The position numbers and the translations under genes were made by a program. The notes under the pieces were generated by a model. It did no database searches. It was given only the letters and a program-made list of their open reading frames with translations, and was not told the origin of the DNA. Below, piece by piece: positions 21,892 to 29,946 of a stretch of 34,568 nt of DNA (within the stretch, counting starts at the first letter, position 1; the number at the start of each line of letters is the position of its first letter). This DNA is from Pyrinomonadaceae bacterium. GTDB lineage: Bacteria; Acidobacteriota; Blastocatellia; Pyrinomonadales; Pyrinomonadaceae. The DNA lies in assembly GCA_023717565.1 (NCBI GenBank), contig JAMQPI010000700.1, positions 1 to 34,568 on the forward strand, given 5' to 3'.

Positions 21892-23345
21892 GCCTTGATG
21901 CCGTCTTGTGCCTTGGCGAGCCCCTCTGACAATCGTCGCGCGCTCCAATTGCGACGTAGCGTCACCAACTCGCGCAACCGTTCACGGACGGTCGGGTCAA
22001 GAAACAGCGCCACCATCACCAATAACAGCAACGACAGCGCTGCTCGAGCCCTGGCTGACTCCAATGGCAGCCACCAAATGCCTGACGCCAGAAGAACAGC
22101 GATTAGCGGGCGAGCTAGCAAGTTTTCATGGCCCTTGAGCCCCAGCAGTCGGTAACAAGACAGCCATGCGCCCAGCCAGATCACAGTTTCAGTTACGACC
22201 AGTCCCAACGCTGCCCCGTTCAGTCCCCAACTGAAATATCCGATTGGAATCAGAACCAATGCGACGACGGCACCGAGAGCTGTTATCAACATCTCTGTGC
22301 TCTGATAACCCGCCGCAATCAAGCCAAAGCGATAGTGACCATTAATAAAGGCCATGACACAGACTCCGGCCATCAAAGCGAGAACACCTCCCCCCGATCC
22401 GAACTCTGGTCCATACACAAACAGCATCACATCATTAGCAAACAACACCCACGCCAGTCCTGCGGTTACGCCAACCCAAACCACACCGTGCATCGAGCGT
22501 TCAATCAAACGGCTGAAACTGCCGTCGCCCAGCTGCCAGCTTCTCGACATTGAGGGCAACAAATTGAAGTAGTAGAGCCAAACGAATGTATGCAGCGCCA
22601 CCAGGATTCGCTGTGCTCCGGCAAAAACACCAACCTCTTGGGCCGATGCGATCAGGCCTAGAATGAGCGTTCCACCAAACATTTTCACGACCCAGAACAT
22701 CTGGCTGAGCCCAATGGGCACGCCTTCACGAAACAAGCGCGCGGAAACAGCCGGACGAATTCGAGTGCTAGCTCCAAAGTGGCGCCGGTACATCCAGAAG
22801 CTGAAGAGGGCGGCGCTCGTGACGCCGGCAACTTCGGCCCACGCGACCATGAGGATCTGATCCGACCTGCGTAAAAACACAAAGACAGTCGCTGCAAAAA
22901 TCGTCTGCCGTATGACCTGGACAGCCGCTACCAGATCCATTCGTTCGTGTCCCTGGAACACCCACTGAAGCATTAGGGGCATGGCCCAAAGACTCAGGCC
23001 GTAAACCAACAACAAACGCATCATCACAGGACCGCGATCCATAAGGAGCGCAAACAACACTATGGCCAAATAGCCGGCAGCTGCGAGCACGGCGCGCACC
23101 GTAATGACCTCCGCCGCCAGCCGCCCTGTTTTCTCGGGCGTTTTTGCGATTTCCCGAGCTCCATAAGGGCTAAAACCCTGATCCACGATCAAACTGGCAC
23201 ACATCAATACTGCTCCGGCAAACTCGATGTACCCGAAGTCGCTGACGCCCAGAGTACGAGCCAGATATGCGAACGCAGCAAACGTGAGTAACTTGCTGAA
23301 GACTTCCGCGCCCGCCAGAGACAGAAAGTTCTTAAATAGTTTCAA
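21888..23345 (-). CDS. Oligosaccharide flippase (Wzx/MOP superfamily)
   Basis: The 485-residue protein has about twelve to fourteen membrane segments and the Wzx-type N-terminus: LAGAEVFSKLLTFAAFAYLA, then TLGVSDFGYIEFA. It is expected to flip a lipid-linked glycan from the inner to the outer leaflet. The start is a TTG at 23345, supported by AAGGA nine bases upstream. That Shine-Dalgarno site lies across the stop codon of the radical SAM gene. An in-frame stop just upstream excludes a longer protein. It is the only flippase in the window, and its 3' end overlaps the next gene by four bases. It marks the locus as a flippase-dependent pathway rather than an ABC-exporter one. Confidence 0.88.
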   Translation of the reverse strand: MKLFKNFLSLAGAEVFSKLLTFAAFAYLARTLGVSDFGYIEFAGAVLMCASLIVDQGFSPYGAREIAKTPEKTGRLAAEVITVRAVLAAAGYLAIVLFALLMDRGPVMMRLLLVYGLSLWAMPLMLQWVFQGHERMDLVAAVQVIRQTIFAATVFVFLRRSDQILMVAWAEVAGVTSAALFSFWMYRRHFGASTRIRPAVSARLFREGVPIGLSQMFWVVKMFGGTLILGLIASAQEVGVFAGAQRILVALHTFVWLYYFNLLPSMSRSWQLGDGSFSRLIERSMHGVVWVGVTAGLAWVLFANDVMLFVYGPEFGSGGGVLALMAGVCVMAFINGHYRFGLIAAGYQSTEMLITALGAVVALVLIPIGYFSWGLNGAALGLVVTETVIWLGAWLSCYRLLGLKGHENLLARPLIAVLLASGIWWLPLESARARAALSLLLLVMVALFLDPTVRERLRELVTLRRNWSARRLSEGLAKAQDGIKA

Positions 23346-23350
23346 TGAGG

Positions 23351-24547
23351 CTATCCTTTAACGTTGCGCTGGGGACTCAGCATGTTCGGTTCCCGGTTCA
23401 GTTGGACTATCGGTAAGGGTTGTCTTACACCAGGCTTTCTCCAGTCAACACGCTCTTCGGCGGGGAGCGTTTCTGCTTTGCGCCAGACCTTTGCCCCAAC
23501 CAATGCTTTGGTAAGTTGGCGCGGTTGAAATGTGATACTGGGCCATAGAAAAATCTCGTTAGTGCAATAACAGTCTTTGGATCGGATAGAGGCGCGCAGC
23601 TTATCCGCTTCTTCCGAATACCAGATGTCCTTAAAAGATCTCTCACGGATGTTTCCCAGTGGCTTATGAGCTTCGCAAACACTGACGTCTCCGTTGGAGT
23701 AAATTACCGCGCTTAAGACACCGGCCTTACACGGTACGACCTGTCGCTGCTCCGCTGCCGTTTTCACTTTGGCCCACTGGAGCATGGGCTCGACGACACT
23801 GCCATATCTCGCCTCCTCGCGTGGTGCCCACAAACGTCGAACATACTCCGCCAGTCCCTGGTACTCAGTTAGCTTGGGTCCTTGTAAAGAGGGATTCTTT
23901 CGATCGCCACGAATCAGCGCCAGGTTGTGGTGGGACATTTTCGGGCAACGCTCGTAAAGAAACGTCGTCAAGCGTTTGATCTCGTCCATGTTGTCTGACG
24001 TTGCGGTGGAGATCGAATGGATCTGCAGCCGCTGGTCTTCCTGCTGCAACTCAGCCAAAGCATCGTAGGTCTCCATGGCCTTGACGAATGATCCCTTCGA
24101 AACGCGAAACGTATCGTGGAACTCCTCCATACCGTCGAGGGATAGTTCGATAACGAATAACCTCAAACTCTTTTCTTTGAGTGTCTCGCGAATCTGCTCA
24201 ATAGTCCGTTCGGTGAAATAGCCATTGCTCGGAACGTAAATCTCTTTGACGCCATTGTGCTTGATGAACTGGCGACAGATTGCGCCGAAATCCTTTCGCA
24301 GAAAGGGCTCGCCTCCCGACAGATTCAAGTTTTCAATGTGTCCTAACTGCTCAGAGATACCGACCATCTCTTCGAAGGTCAGGTCGTCTCGCCGGTTCAG
24401 ATTCTGCCAGTAGAAGCAGTGTTCGCACTTCATGTTGCAGATCGAGTTGATAAACAAAATGACAAACGGCGGACTGGGAACTTGAGTAGAATCGAGACTT
24501 TGCCAGTTCAAACGGGCGTGTTTTGCAATTCGACTAATGACATTCAT
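23351..24547 (-). CDS. Radical SAM protein with SPASM-like C-terminus
   Basis: The 398-residue protein has the 4Fe-4S motif C-x3-C-x2-C as CNMKCEHC (Cys37, Cys41, Cys44) and the SAM-contacting [11 protein letters not shown]-terminal cysteines in [14 protein letters not shown] and DCYC resemble a SPASM or twitch auxiliary-cluster domain. The family does radical chemistry on peptides, sugars or small molecules. I see no precursor peptide beside it, so a glycan- or lipid-related substrate is more likely here, but unproven. ATG 24547 is chosen because AAGAGGAG lies about seven bases upstream. The longer frame to 24568 has no such site. It sits directly upstream of the flippase gene. Confidence 0.85.
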   Translation of the reverse strand: MNVISRIAKHARLNWQSLDSTQVPSPPFVILFINSICNMKCEHCFYWQNLNRRDDLTFEEMVGISEQLGHIENLNLSGGEPFLRKDFGAICRQFIKHNGVKEIYVPSNGYFTERTIEQIRETLKEKSLRLFVIELSLDGMEEFHDTFRVSKGSFVKAMETYDALAELQQEDQRLQIHSISTATSDNMDEIKRLTTFLYERCPKMSHHNLALIRGDRKNPSLQGPKLTEYQGLAEYVRRLWAPREEARYGSVVEPMLQWAKVKTAAEQRQVVPCKAGVLSAVIYSNGDVSVCEAHKPLGNIRERSFKDIWYSEEADKLRASIRSKDCYCTNEIFLWPSITFQPRQLTKALVGAKVWRKAETLPAEERVDWRKPGVRQPLPIVQLNREPNMLSPQRNVKG

Positions 24548-24633
24548 AGGACACTCCTCTTGTAACAACGCGCGATTGGAATCTGTTTACGAAGCTCGAG
24601 CTTGTTTCAGAATGCGTGGCTCGCGATTGGGGC

Positions 24634-25413
24634 TTATAAGGTGCCGGAATCGGAAAAGAAAACCCGGCGCGCTCGTCTGCCCAACCGGCGAAAGGCTAGA
24701 TATTGGTCGAGTTGCCCGTCCAGCAAACTGGCAAACCGCTGCCGTGATCTCAGGTAGTGCATATCCACGCGGGGCAGCACGTCGAGGGGATCAGAGTTAG
24801 CTCGTCTTAATTCAGTCGTGCAAGAAGCGCGAAAATGAGTAGCTGCCAGGCGGCGCGAGACTGGATCAATTCCACCATAAGGATAGGCAAAACTCTGCGG
24901 CTGCAATCCCAGATGCTTCTCAATCTCGGCGCGTGAAACCATCATCTCCTTCTCCACTTGGGCGGTAGAACAACGACGCAAGTCGCGATGTGTCTGCGTG
25001 TGGGATCCTATTTCGATCCCCGAACGTGCCAGCTCTGCAGCCTGCTGCCATGAAAGAATTGGCAGTACTCCTAGACCTTCTGGGCGTGGCCCCCAATCAT
25101 TGAGCCCACCCATATGGCCGCAGACCGTGAAAACCGTTGCCGTGAAACCATGCCGGCCAAGAACCGGCATGGCAGCTTCGTAAAAATTTGCGAAGCCATC
25201 ATCGAATGTCAGAACGACCACTCGTTCAGGCCATACGCCCATCCGCTCACGGAAAGTTATGGCTTCTGCTAGCGACGTCCCTCGTATCGCTCTTTCGGAC
25301 AAGCAATCCATCTGCCTTGCAAAATCCATAGGGCCAACGGAAACGACCGACCCACTGGGATCGACCGAGTGGTAAGTCAGAATTGCCAATTTGTTTGTGT
25401 TTGCCACCTTCAC
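24634..25413 (-). CDS. Polysaccharide deacetylase (NodB/CE4 family)
   Basis: The 259-residue protein has the CE4 motif TFDDGF (Asp71 as likely base, Asp72 as metal ligand), and SHTQTHRDL supplies the two metal-binding histidines (His138, His142). FAYPYGG is the third family motif. No signal peptide is evident, so it may act in the cytoplasm on a lipid-linked intermediate, or the true N-terminus may differ. The start is GTG 25413 with a GAGAAG-type site upstream. It removes an N- or O-acetyl group, which would make the glycan more charged. It starts 10 bases after the GT2 gene. Confidence 0.88.
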   Translation of the reverse strand: MKVANTNKLAILTYHSVDPSGSVVSVGPMDFARQMDCLSERAIRGTSLAEAITFRERMGVWPERVVVLTFDDGFANFYEAAMPVLGRHGFTATVFTVCGHMGGLNDWGPRPEGLGVLPILSWQQAAELARSGIEIGSHTQTHRDLRRCSTAQVEKEMMVSRAEIEKHLGLQPQSFAYPYGGIDPVSRRLAATHFRASCTTELRRANSDPLDVLPRVDMHYLRSRQRFASLLDGQLDQYLAFRRLGRRARRVFFSDSGTL

Positions 25414-25423
25414 TCTTGTCTTC

Positions 25424-26395
25424 TCAGGTCTCAGACACTGTCTCCTTCAGAGAGACTTCGGCTGGGTGCGGTCCGCCCAAATAACCAAGGAACTCTCCCA
25501 ACGCAGTTCCCACAACCAAACACGCTGCGAGCGGTAGAATTTGCGCGACCTGCCCGGGAGTGCGGTGTTGACGTAACATATTACGAAGCACACGGGCCAG
25601 AAGGAGCAGGGGTAAAACCAATGTACCGGCGCCATAGCCGATACGCACCCACGAGCTGATCTTTGCCACCCGAGTCTCGGCGAAAATGCGTCCCCATTCG
25701 ACTCTCTCGCGGAGGGCATGAAACATATTTATCTTTGGACGATGCTGGTAAACCACCATGCGCGGATCGAAAAAGAGCGAGTGCCCACGTGAACGTAGCG
25801 ACCAATGAACAGTTGTCTCGTGATAGACGCTGCGCCACACTTCACGAATCGCGTCCAATGCCTCGCGCTTGTAAGCAATGTTTACATCGGAAACATAACT
25901 CGCTTCACCAGACAGCAATGGTTTGCCGTAACGGCCGAAGTCACAATAGTAGAGTGCCCAGTTGATTGGTTCATCGACACCGTTCTCAATGGCGCCACCA
26001 ATCACGGTGTAGGGTTGCTCGTGGGCCAGGCAGATCTGCCGGCACCAGTCCGCAGCCGGAACAGCATGATCCTCTGTCATGGCGATGAGACGCCCGCGAG
26101 CGAGCGATAATCCAACGGCACGACGACGGTCATATAGACGGTGTTGATGTGAGGTGATACTCGCAGATGATGCTACCCCAGTATCATTTATGAAATGGAA
26201 ACGAGCTTGGGGATACTCTTCCGCCAAATCTCCGACTTCACCCGACCAACTGTCATAGGGAACTATGACTTCCGCCGTCGCAAAGTTTACTTGGGAACCG
26301 AGCGCGGAGAGCGACCGACGCACCAGTTCCTTGCCACCGACGACCGTCACTATAATTGACAGTTCAAGTTCAGAGGCTGGGTGGTTACTTGGCAT
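25424..26395 (-). CDS. GT2 family glycosyltransferase with C-terminal membrane segments
   Basis: The 323-residue protein starts with LSIIVTVVGGKELVRRSLSAL, a GT-A fold N-terminus. It has the acidic TEDHAVPAADW segment in place of a classic DxD, and an RRAVGLSLARG helix before it. Two hydrophobic segments near the C-terminus (about residues 250-300) would hold it at the membrane. This resembles GT2 proteins that add a sugar to a growing lipid-linked chain. ATG 26395 overlaps the upstream gene by 11 bases, and AAGGA lies five bases before it. Donor and acceptor are unknown. Confidence 0.82.
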   Translation of the reverse strand: MPSNHPASELELSIIVTVVGGKELVRRSLSALGSQVNFATAEVIVPYDSWSGEVGDLAEEYPQARFHFINDTGVASSASITSHQHRLYDRRRAVGLSLARGRLIAMTEDHAVPAADWCRQICLAHEQPYTVIGGAIENGVDEPINWALYYCDFGRYGKPLLSGEASYVSDVNIAYKREALDAIREVWRSVYHETTVHWSLRSRGHSLFFDPRMVVYQHRPKINMFHALRERVEWGRIFAETRVAKISSWVRIGYGAGTLVLPLLLLARVLRNMLRQHRTPGQVAQILPLAACLVVGTALGEFLGYLGGPHPAEVSLKETVSET

Positions 26396-27434
26396 GGGCG
26401 TCCTTGGGAAGCGGCATGGCCGGCTCGTTAGAAGTCTTTTCCAGATAGTGCAACAACGTCCCCCAGATCACACTGAAACCGCAATACCAGAAGTAAAGCC
26501 AATGAAGCGGTACGACGCGCAGAGTGAACCACACCCCCGAGCGCGCCAGAAAGAAGCGGTAGAAATCCAGATTCAGTAAAGTGACAGTCGCAGCAAGAGC
26601 CAGCGCCACGAATACAAACAATGGCCACCATAACGCTGCGGTCGCAAAAAAGAGCATCAGATAGGCCAGCGCGACGCTGAGACGCTGAGACGGCTTGACA
26701 TTGAGCGTGTTGGCAAGCGAACCGGCGCGTAACATTAGTCGCGTCCACGGAACACCGCGATCAAATATGTCGGTCTTCAAAAGGTTCCGCAGCGTCCAGC
26801 ACTTAAGGTGCTTGCCTTTGATTTGGCTGTCGAGAACGATCTTGTGTCCGGCTGCGTTCAGCCAGGTGCCCAGCTCAATGTCTTCAATGGCCGGACGACG
26901 ATAACGCTGTTCGTCAAATCCGCCGAATCCCAGGAACACCTCGCGCCGAATTGCCCCGCACCCGCTCCAGAACGTTCCAATTCTGCCGTCGGACTTTTGA
27001 TGAACGTAATGATGAAACAGATTCTTGTATTGCGAGAGGAAATTCGGCTTAGCCGGGGCATCGTCATAGGATCCGATCACGGCATCAATTGTCTGGTCGG
27101 AGGCGAAGGCCGCTGCAAAGCGCGCAAGTGTGTCCTTGTGAACGCACACGTCTGCATCAACGAAGACGACATAGCGACCATTTTGAAGGGCAACACCGCG
27201 ATTGCGCGCCCGGGCCGGTCCTCCGGGCCCTGCTATTCGGAGATAGGCGAACCCGTGTTCATCGACCAGCGGCTTCACCGGTTCCGTTGAACCATCGTCA
27301 ACCACCAGCACCTGAAAATCTCTAAACTCCGAGGCAGCCAGCGCAGCTAAACAGTGTTTGAGATCGGCCGTCGAATTGTAGACGGGCACGACAACAGCCA
27401 AAACTGGATGTTCCTGGCTCTTTTGTTTCACCAT
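26385..27434 (-). CDS. GT2 family glycosyltransferase, membrane-associated
   Basis: The 349-residue protein has the standard GT2 series: VVVPVYNS, VDDGSTEP, the metal-binding VDADV and the acceptor-loop FGGFDEQRYRRPAIEDIELG. Hydrophobic helices near residues 240-330 suggest membrane association. I chose ATG 27434, because AAGGA lies eight bases upstream. The longer frame to 27569 starts with an unlikely sequence that would overlap the small membrane protein gene. It probably adds a sugar to the lipid-linked glycan at the cytoplasmic face. It overlaps the next GT2 gene by 11 bases. Confidence 0.86.
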   Translation of the reverse strand: MVKQKSQEHPVLAVVVPVYNSTADLKHCLAALAASEFRDFQVLVVDDGSTEPVKPLVDEHGFAYLRIAGPGGPARARNRGVALQNGRYVVFVDADVCVHKDTLARFAAAFASDQTIDAVIGSYDDAPAKPNFLSQYKNLFHHYVHQKSDGRIGTFWSGCGAIRREVFLGFGGFDEQRYRRPAIEDIELGTWLNAAGHKIVLDSQIKGKHLKCWTLRNLLKTDIFDRGVPWTRLMLRAGSLANTLNVKPSQRLSVALAYLMLFFATAALWWPLFVFVALALAATVTLLNLDFYRFFLARSGVWFTLRVVPLHWLYFWYCGFSVIWGTLLHYLEKTSNEPAMPLPKDAHAK

Positions 27435-27454
27435 TGATCTATCCTTTGGATCTT

Positions 27455-27784
27455 TTACCGCTTCACATGTCGGACACCTACAACCTTGTTGTAAATGGTG
27501 CCAATGGACCAGCCAACGAGGCCGCCAACTAATGCGCCGTAAAGGAACCCGATTACGCTGCCCGGCCAAGTCACCGAATAACCCGGGAAGTAATTACCTA
27601 ATAGTTGCAAGTGCGCCCCTACGTTCGGTCCGTCTCTGAGTAGTAGCCACGCGGTCATCAGAAATAACCCGAATCCGCAGAGCAACGCGAAGACTATGGT
27701 CAACACTCCGGTCTGAATCCTCGCAATGGCTCGGCTCACTTCATCGATAGGCGGGTGATCGTTGCTCATCTCTACACTCATCAT
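27455..27784 (-). CDS. Small membrane protein homologous to the tail of the upstream FAD enzyme
   Basis: The 109-residue protein has two or three hydrophobic segments and an SVTWPGSVIGF core. Its residues 31-100 align without gaps to the C-terminal membrane tail of the protein encoded at 27796-29640, with about 24 of 44 positions identical by eye. From memory, similar short proteins are sometimes labelled bacteriophage holin, without evidence of lysis. Function is unknown; a membrane anchor or partner for the FAD enzyme is possible. AGGAGGT lies six bases before ATG 27784 and covers the stop codon of the FAD gene, so the two are likely translated together. Confidence 0.78.
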   Translation of the reverse strand: MMSVEMSNDHPPIDEVSRAIARIQTGVLTIVFALLCGFGLFLMTAWLLLRDGPNVGAHLQLLGNYFPGYSVTWPGSVIGFLYGALVGGLVGWSIGTIYNKVVGVRHVKR

Positions 27785-27787
27785 TTT

Positions 27788-27798
27788 TCCACCTCCTA
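27788..27798 (-). promoter_or_regulatory. Shine-Dalgarno site overlapping the FAD gene stop codon
   Basis: On the minus strand the bases read TAGGAGGTGG. The TAG is the stop of the FAD enzyme gene, and AGGAGGT is the ribosome site of the small membrane protein. This arrangement couples translation of the two homologous membrane segments. Confidence 0.8.
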
Positions 27799-29640
27799 AT
27801 CCAGTAGACTACGCTGCGACTCGGTCATCGCCCGACGTTGCAATAACCATGCATAGCCATCGATCCCTAGGTTTCTTAACCACGCAAACAAATAACCCAG
27901 CATGAAACCACCGATACAAGCCTCGACTAGGCCAATCAAGGCTCCGGGCAAGGTCACGCTGAAACCCAATAAGACGTTGTTCAGCAAAGAGAGAGTTGGG
28001 CCAACGACAGGTCCGCCTTTCAGGAGTAGAGCGATTGTCGCAATGAATAGACCTACTCCGGCGACAATTCCGACCGCCGCTCCCATCGCCACTGGATCCA
28101 ACTTCGCAAAGGCCGCTTCGATCAGTTCTTCCGGTGTCAATAGCCGCGGCACTAGGCGATCGCCTACCGTCGACACAGTGGCAGGTGCGGTTTCCGACAC
28201 CACAGGTTTGGCGATTGCGGTTTTCACACGAGCTTCCTCGTGATACTCCATTTCCGTGTTCACGGACCAGACATCGTGATTCTCGCCTATGATGTTGCGC
28301 GCCGCATAAACTGCCGTGAGCATCGAATGATCCTGATTGTTGTATCGATGAAGACCATTCCGTCCTACTGTCTGAAGGTTGCCTATGCTTTCAAGATAAT
28401 GGCGAATCGTGGCCAAGCTCTCTTGATAGTGCTGGTCATAGACTGGATAAGCCTTTTTCATCCGGACGACGGTTCCGTCTTCAATTTCGTCTGGTTCGAT
28501 GAGACCTATTCTGGCGCATTCTTGAATCCCCAGTTCTACTAGACGATCCTTTGACCAGTTCCATTCGTCATCCTTATCCCAAAGAAAATATTCTAAACCG
28601 AGCGAACTTCGAGCCGGGTCTGGAACCATATGTGGACTCCAGTTCTTATAGTTCTGAATGCGCCCCATTTTGACTTCCGGCGAATGGATATAAATCCAGT
28701 TATCGGGAAACACTTTTTCGCGTTTGGCGATCAACACCACGGTCAGGTAGTCGCGATAGCGTAACTTGTTGGCGGCCTCGATCACTTCGTCTGGAGGAGC
28801 CGGACTCAAAGCGCGAATGAGGCTGCGCAGGGGCATTGTCGAGACAAACTCGTCGCCGCCAAACTCTACAGACTCCCCGTCATGTGTGCGCCCAATCACG
28901 CACTCCACCCGACCACCACGGTGACGTATCTTCTCAACCTTAATGCCGCGCACTGTTGCATTTCCCTGCGCCGCCAGTAACTCCTCACACCGCTCCCACA
29001 TCATCCCTGGGCCAAAGCGAGGGTAGTTGAACTGCTCAATTAGCGTGGTAATGATTTCTCCGTTTTTTGAACTGCCATTCCCGAACAATGCATTTCGCAC
29101 CGCTTCGGGTAGCGACAGGTTCTTGATGCGCTGGGCGGCCCAGTCGGCTGAGATTTCCCTGCAGGGGATTCCCCAAACCTTCTCGGTGTAGGTCTTGAAA
29201 AAGATTTCGTAAAGACGATGTCCGAAACGGTTCGCGACCCACTGCTCGAGATTTGTTTCCTCGGCGTGAGGAAAGAGCTTCGCCTTGCCGAAGCTCATGC
29301 CGACGAGAAGAGCTTCGATGGGACCCAGTCCAGCAAGCGCGTTCGTAGCCTTTAGCGGGTAATCAAAGAAGTGTCCATCATAGTGAATCCTCGACAATCG
29401 TGGGCGTAGCAGAAAATCCTCTCCCAGGATCTCCTTCCAGAGCTCGTTAATCAGCGGCACTTTAGTGAAGAACCGGTGACCGCCAATATCAAACCGGTAG
29501 CCTTGATAGTTGACGGTGCGAGACAGCCCGCCAACCTGGCGGTCAGCTTCTAACACGGTCGAACCAATGCCGAACTTTGACAACTGGTACGCGGCGGTTA
29601 ATCCTGCGGGGCCCGCTCCCACGATTACTGCACTAGACAT
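27796..29640 (-). CDS. FAD oxidoreductase (UDP-galactopyranose-mutase/HemY-like) fused to a membrane domain
   Basis: The 614-residue protein begins with VIVGAGPAGLTAA (FAD-binding loop, residues 5-17). It has a GGLSRTVNYQGYRFDIGGHR block and a C-terminal GRNGLHRYNNQDHSMLTA flavin segment near residues 420-440. This is the group of FAD proteins common in glycan clusters and related to UDP-galactopyranose mutase. The reaction here is unproven. From about residue 517 there is a hydrophobic tail with two or three membrane segments, reading FSVTLPGALIGL in its core. The tail is homologous to the small protein encoded immediately downstream, so a fusion is likely. GGAGG lies seven bases upstream of ATG 29640. 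It is the first gene of the main block after a terminator-like hairpin. Confidence 0.8.
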   Translation of the reverse strand: MSSAVIVGAGPAGLTAAYQLSKFGIGSTVLEADRQVGGLSRTVNYQGYRFDIGGHRFFTKVPLINELWKEILGEDFLLRPRLSRIHYDGHFFDYPLKATNALAGLGPIEALLVGMSFGKAKLFPHAEETNLEQWVANRFGHRLYEIFFKTYTEKVWGIPCREISADWAAQRIKNLSLPEAVRNALFGNGSSKNGEIITTLIEQFNYPRFGPGMMWERCEELLAAQGNATVRGIKVEKIRHRGGRVECVIGRTHDGESVEFGGDEFVSTMPLRSLIRALSPAPPDEVIEAANKLRYRDYLTVVLIAKREKVFPDNWIYIHSPEVKMGRIQNYKNWSPHMVPDPARSSLGLEYFLWDKDDEWNWSKDRLVELGIQECARIGLIEPDEIEDGTVVRMKKAYPVYDQHYQESLATIRHYLESIGNLQTVGRNGLHRYNNQDHSMLTAVYAARNIIGENHDVWSVNTEMEYHEEARVKTAIAKPVVSETAPATVSTVGDRLVPRLLTPEELIEAAFAKLDPVAMGAAVGIVAGVGLFIATIALLLKGGPVVGPTLSLLNNVLLGFSVTLPGALIGLVEACIGGFMLGYLFAWLRNLGIDGYAWLLQRRAMTESQRSLLD

Positions 29641-29660
29641 CGTACGACCTCCATACTTTG

Positions 29661-29696
29661 GGTAAGAAAAAGGGCCAGCGGTTTTGCTCGGCCCTT
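29661..29696 (-). terminator. Terminator-like hairpin in the leader of the main block
   Basis: On the minus strand a stem of ten pairs with one bulged base (AAGGGCC-AGC, 29670-29679, pairing with 29686-29696) is followed by CTTTTTCTT. The U-tract ends about 14 bases before the Shine-Dalgarno site of the FAD enzyme. It could end transcripts from the GT-C gene, or act as an attenuator for the main block. Confidence 0.65.
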
Positions 29697-29753
29697 CAAA
29701 CCTATCTGCGAAACTGTTAACAGCGCTTTGTCGTGATCTGTAGGTCTTGTAAC

Positions 29754-29945
29754 TTAAATCGAATTTCCGAGGTTTCTGGATCGAGAGGACTTTTGGAGTG
29801 CTATTACTTTTCCTGTCACGTAGCCCAGGTCAGGAGGCAAAAGGTTTGCATCCGACAGGATAGATTGCTCAGGCTTTGCATTGGGTCTTTGTTTGATACG
29901 TAGCCGGCTTGGTTGCGCGGCCTGGTGGCGACGGCTCTTGAGCAT
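29754..29945 (-). CDS. Possible small protein, 63 residues
   Basis: The ORF starts one base after the stop of the GT-C gene (TGAGATG), the same junction seen at 17373-17377. Its product is basic at the N-terminus (MLKSRRHQAAQPSRLRIKQR) and has no membrane segment. I recognise no family. The upstream site is weak (GAAGTG). It may be noise in the gap; the coupled junction is the only support. Confidence 0.25.
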   Translation of the reverse strand: MLKSRRHQAAQPSRLRIKQRPNAKPEQSILSDANLLPPDLGYVTGKVIALQKSSRSRNLGNSI

Positions 29946-29946
29946 C

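Larger units (their letters stand above)
29641..29946 (-). other. Gap between the GT-C gene and the main block
   Basis: This 306-base gap holds a possible 63-residue ORF (29754-29945), a terminator-like hairpin (29661-29696) and the ribosome site of the FAD gene. I see no convincing sigma-70 promoter. Transcription of the main block therefore either reads through from the GT-C gene or starts at a site I cannot recognise. Confidence 0.6.

Noticed and set aside
27455-27784. Phage holin gene
   Set aside because: Similar proteins may carry that label, but there is no phage gene here and the homology is to the tail of a glycan-locus flavoenzyme.
29760-29900. GCAAAGCC and GCAAACC motifs on the minus strand, resembling a cyclic-di-GMP-I riboswitch
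   Set aside because: The order of the motifs is reversed compared with that class, the GAAA tetraloop is missing, and the bases fall inside a possible small ORF.
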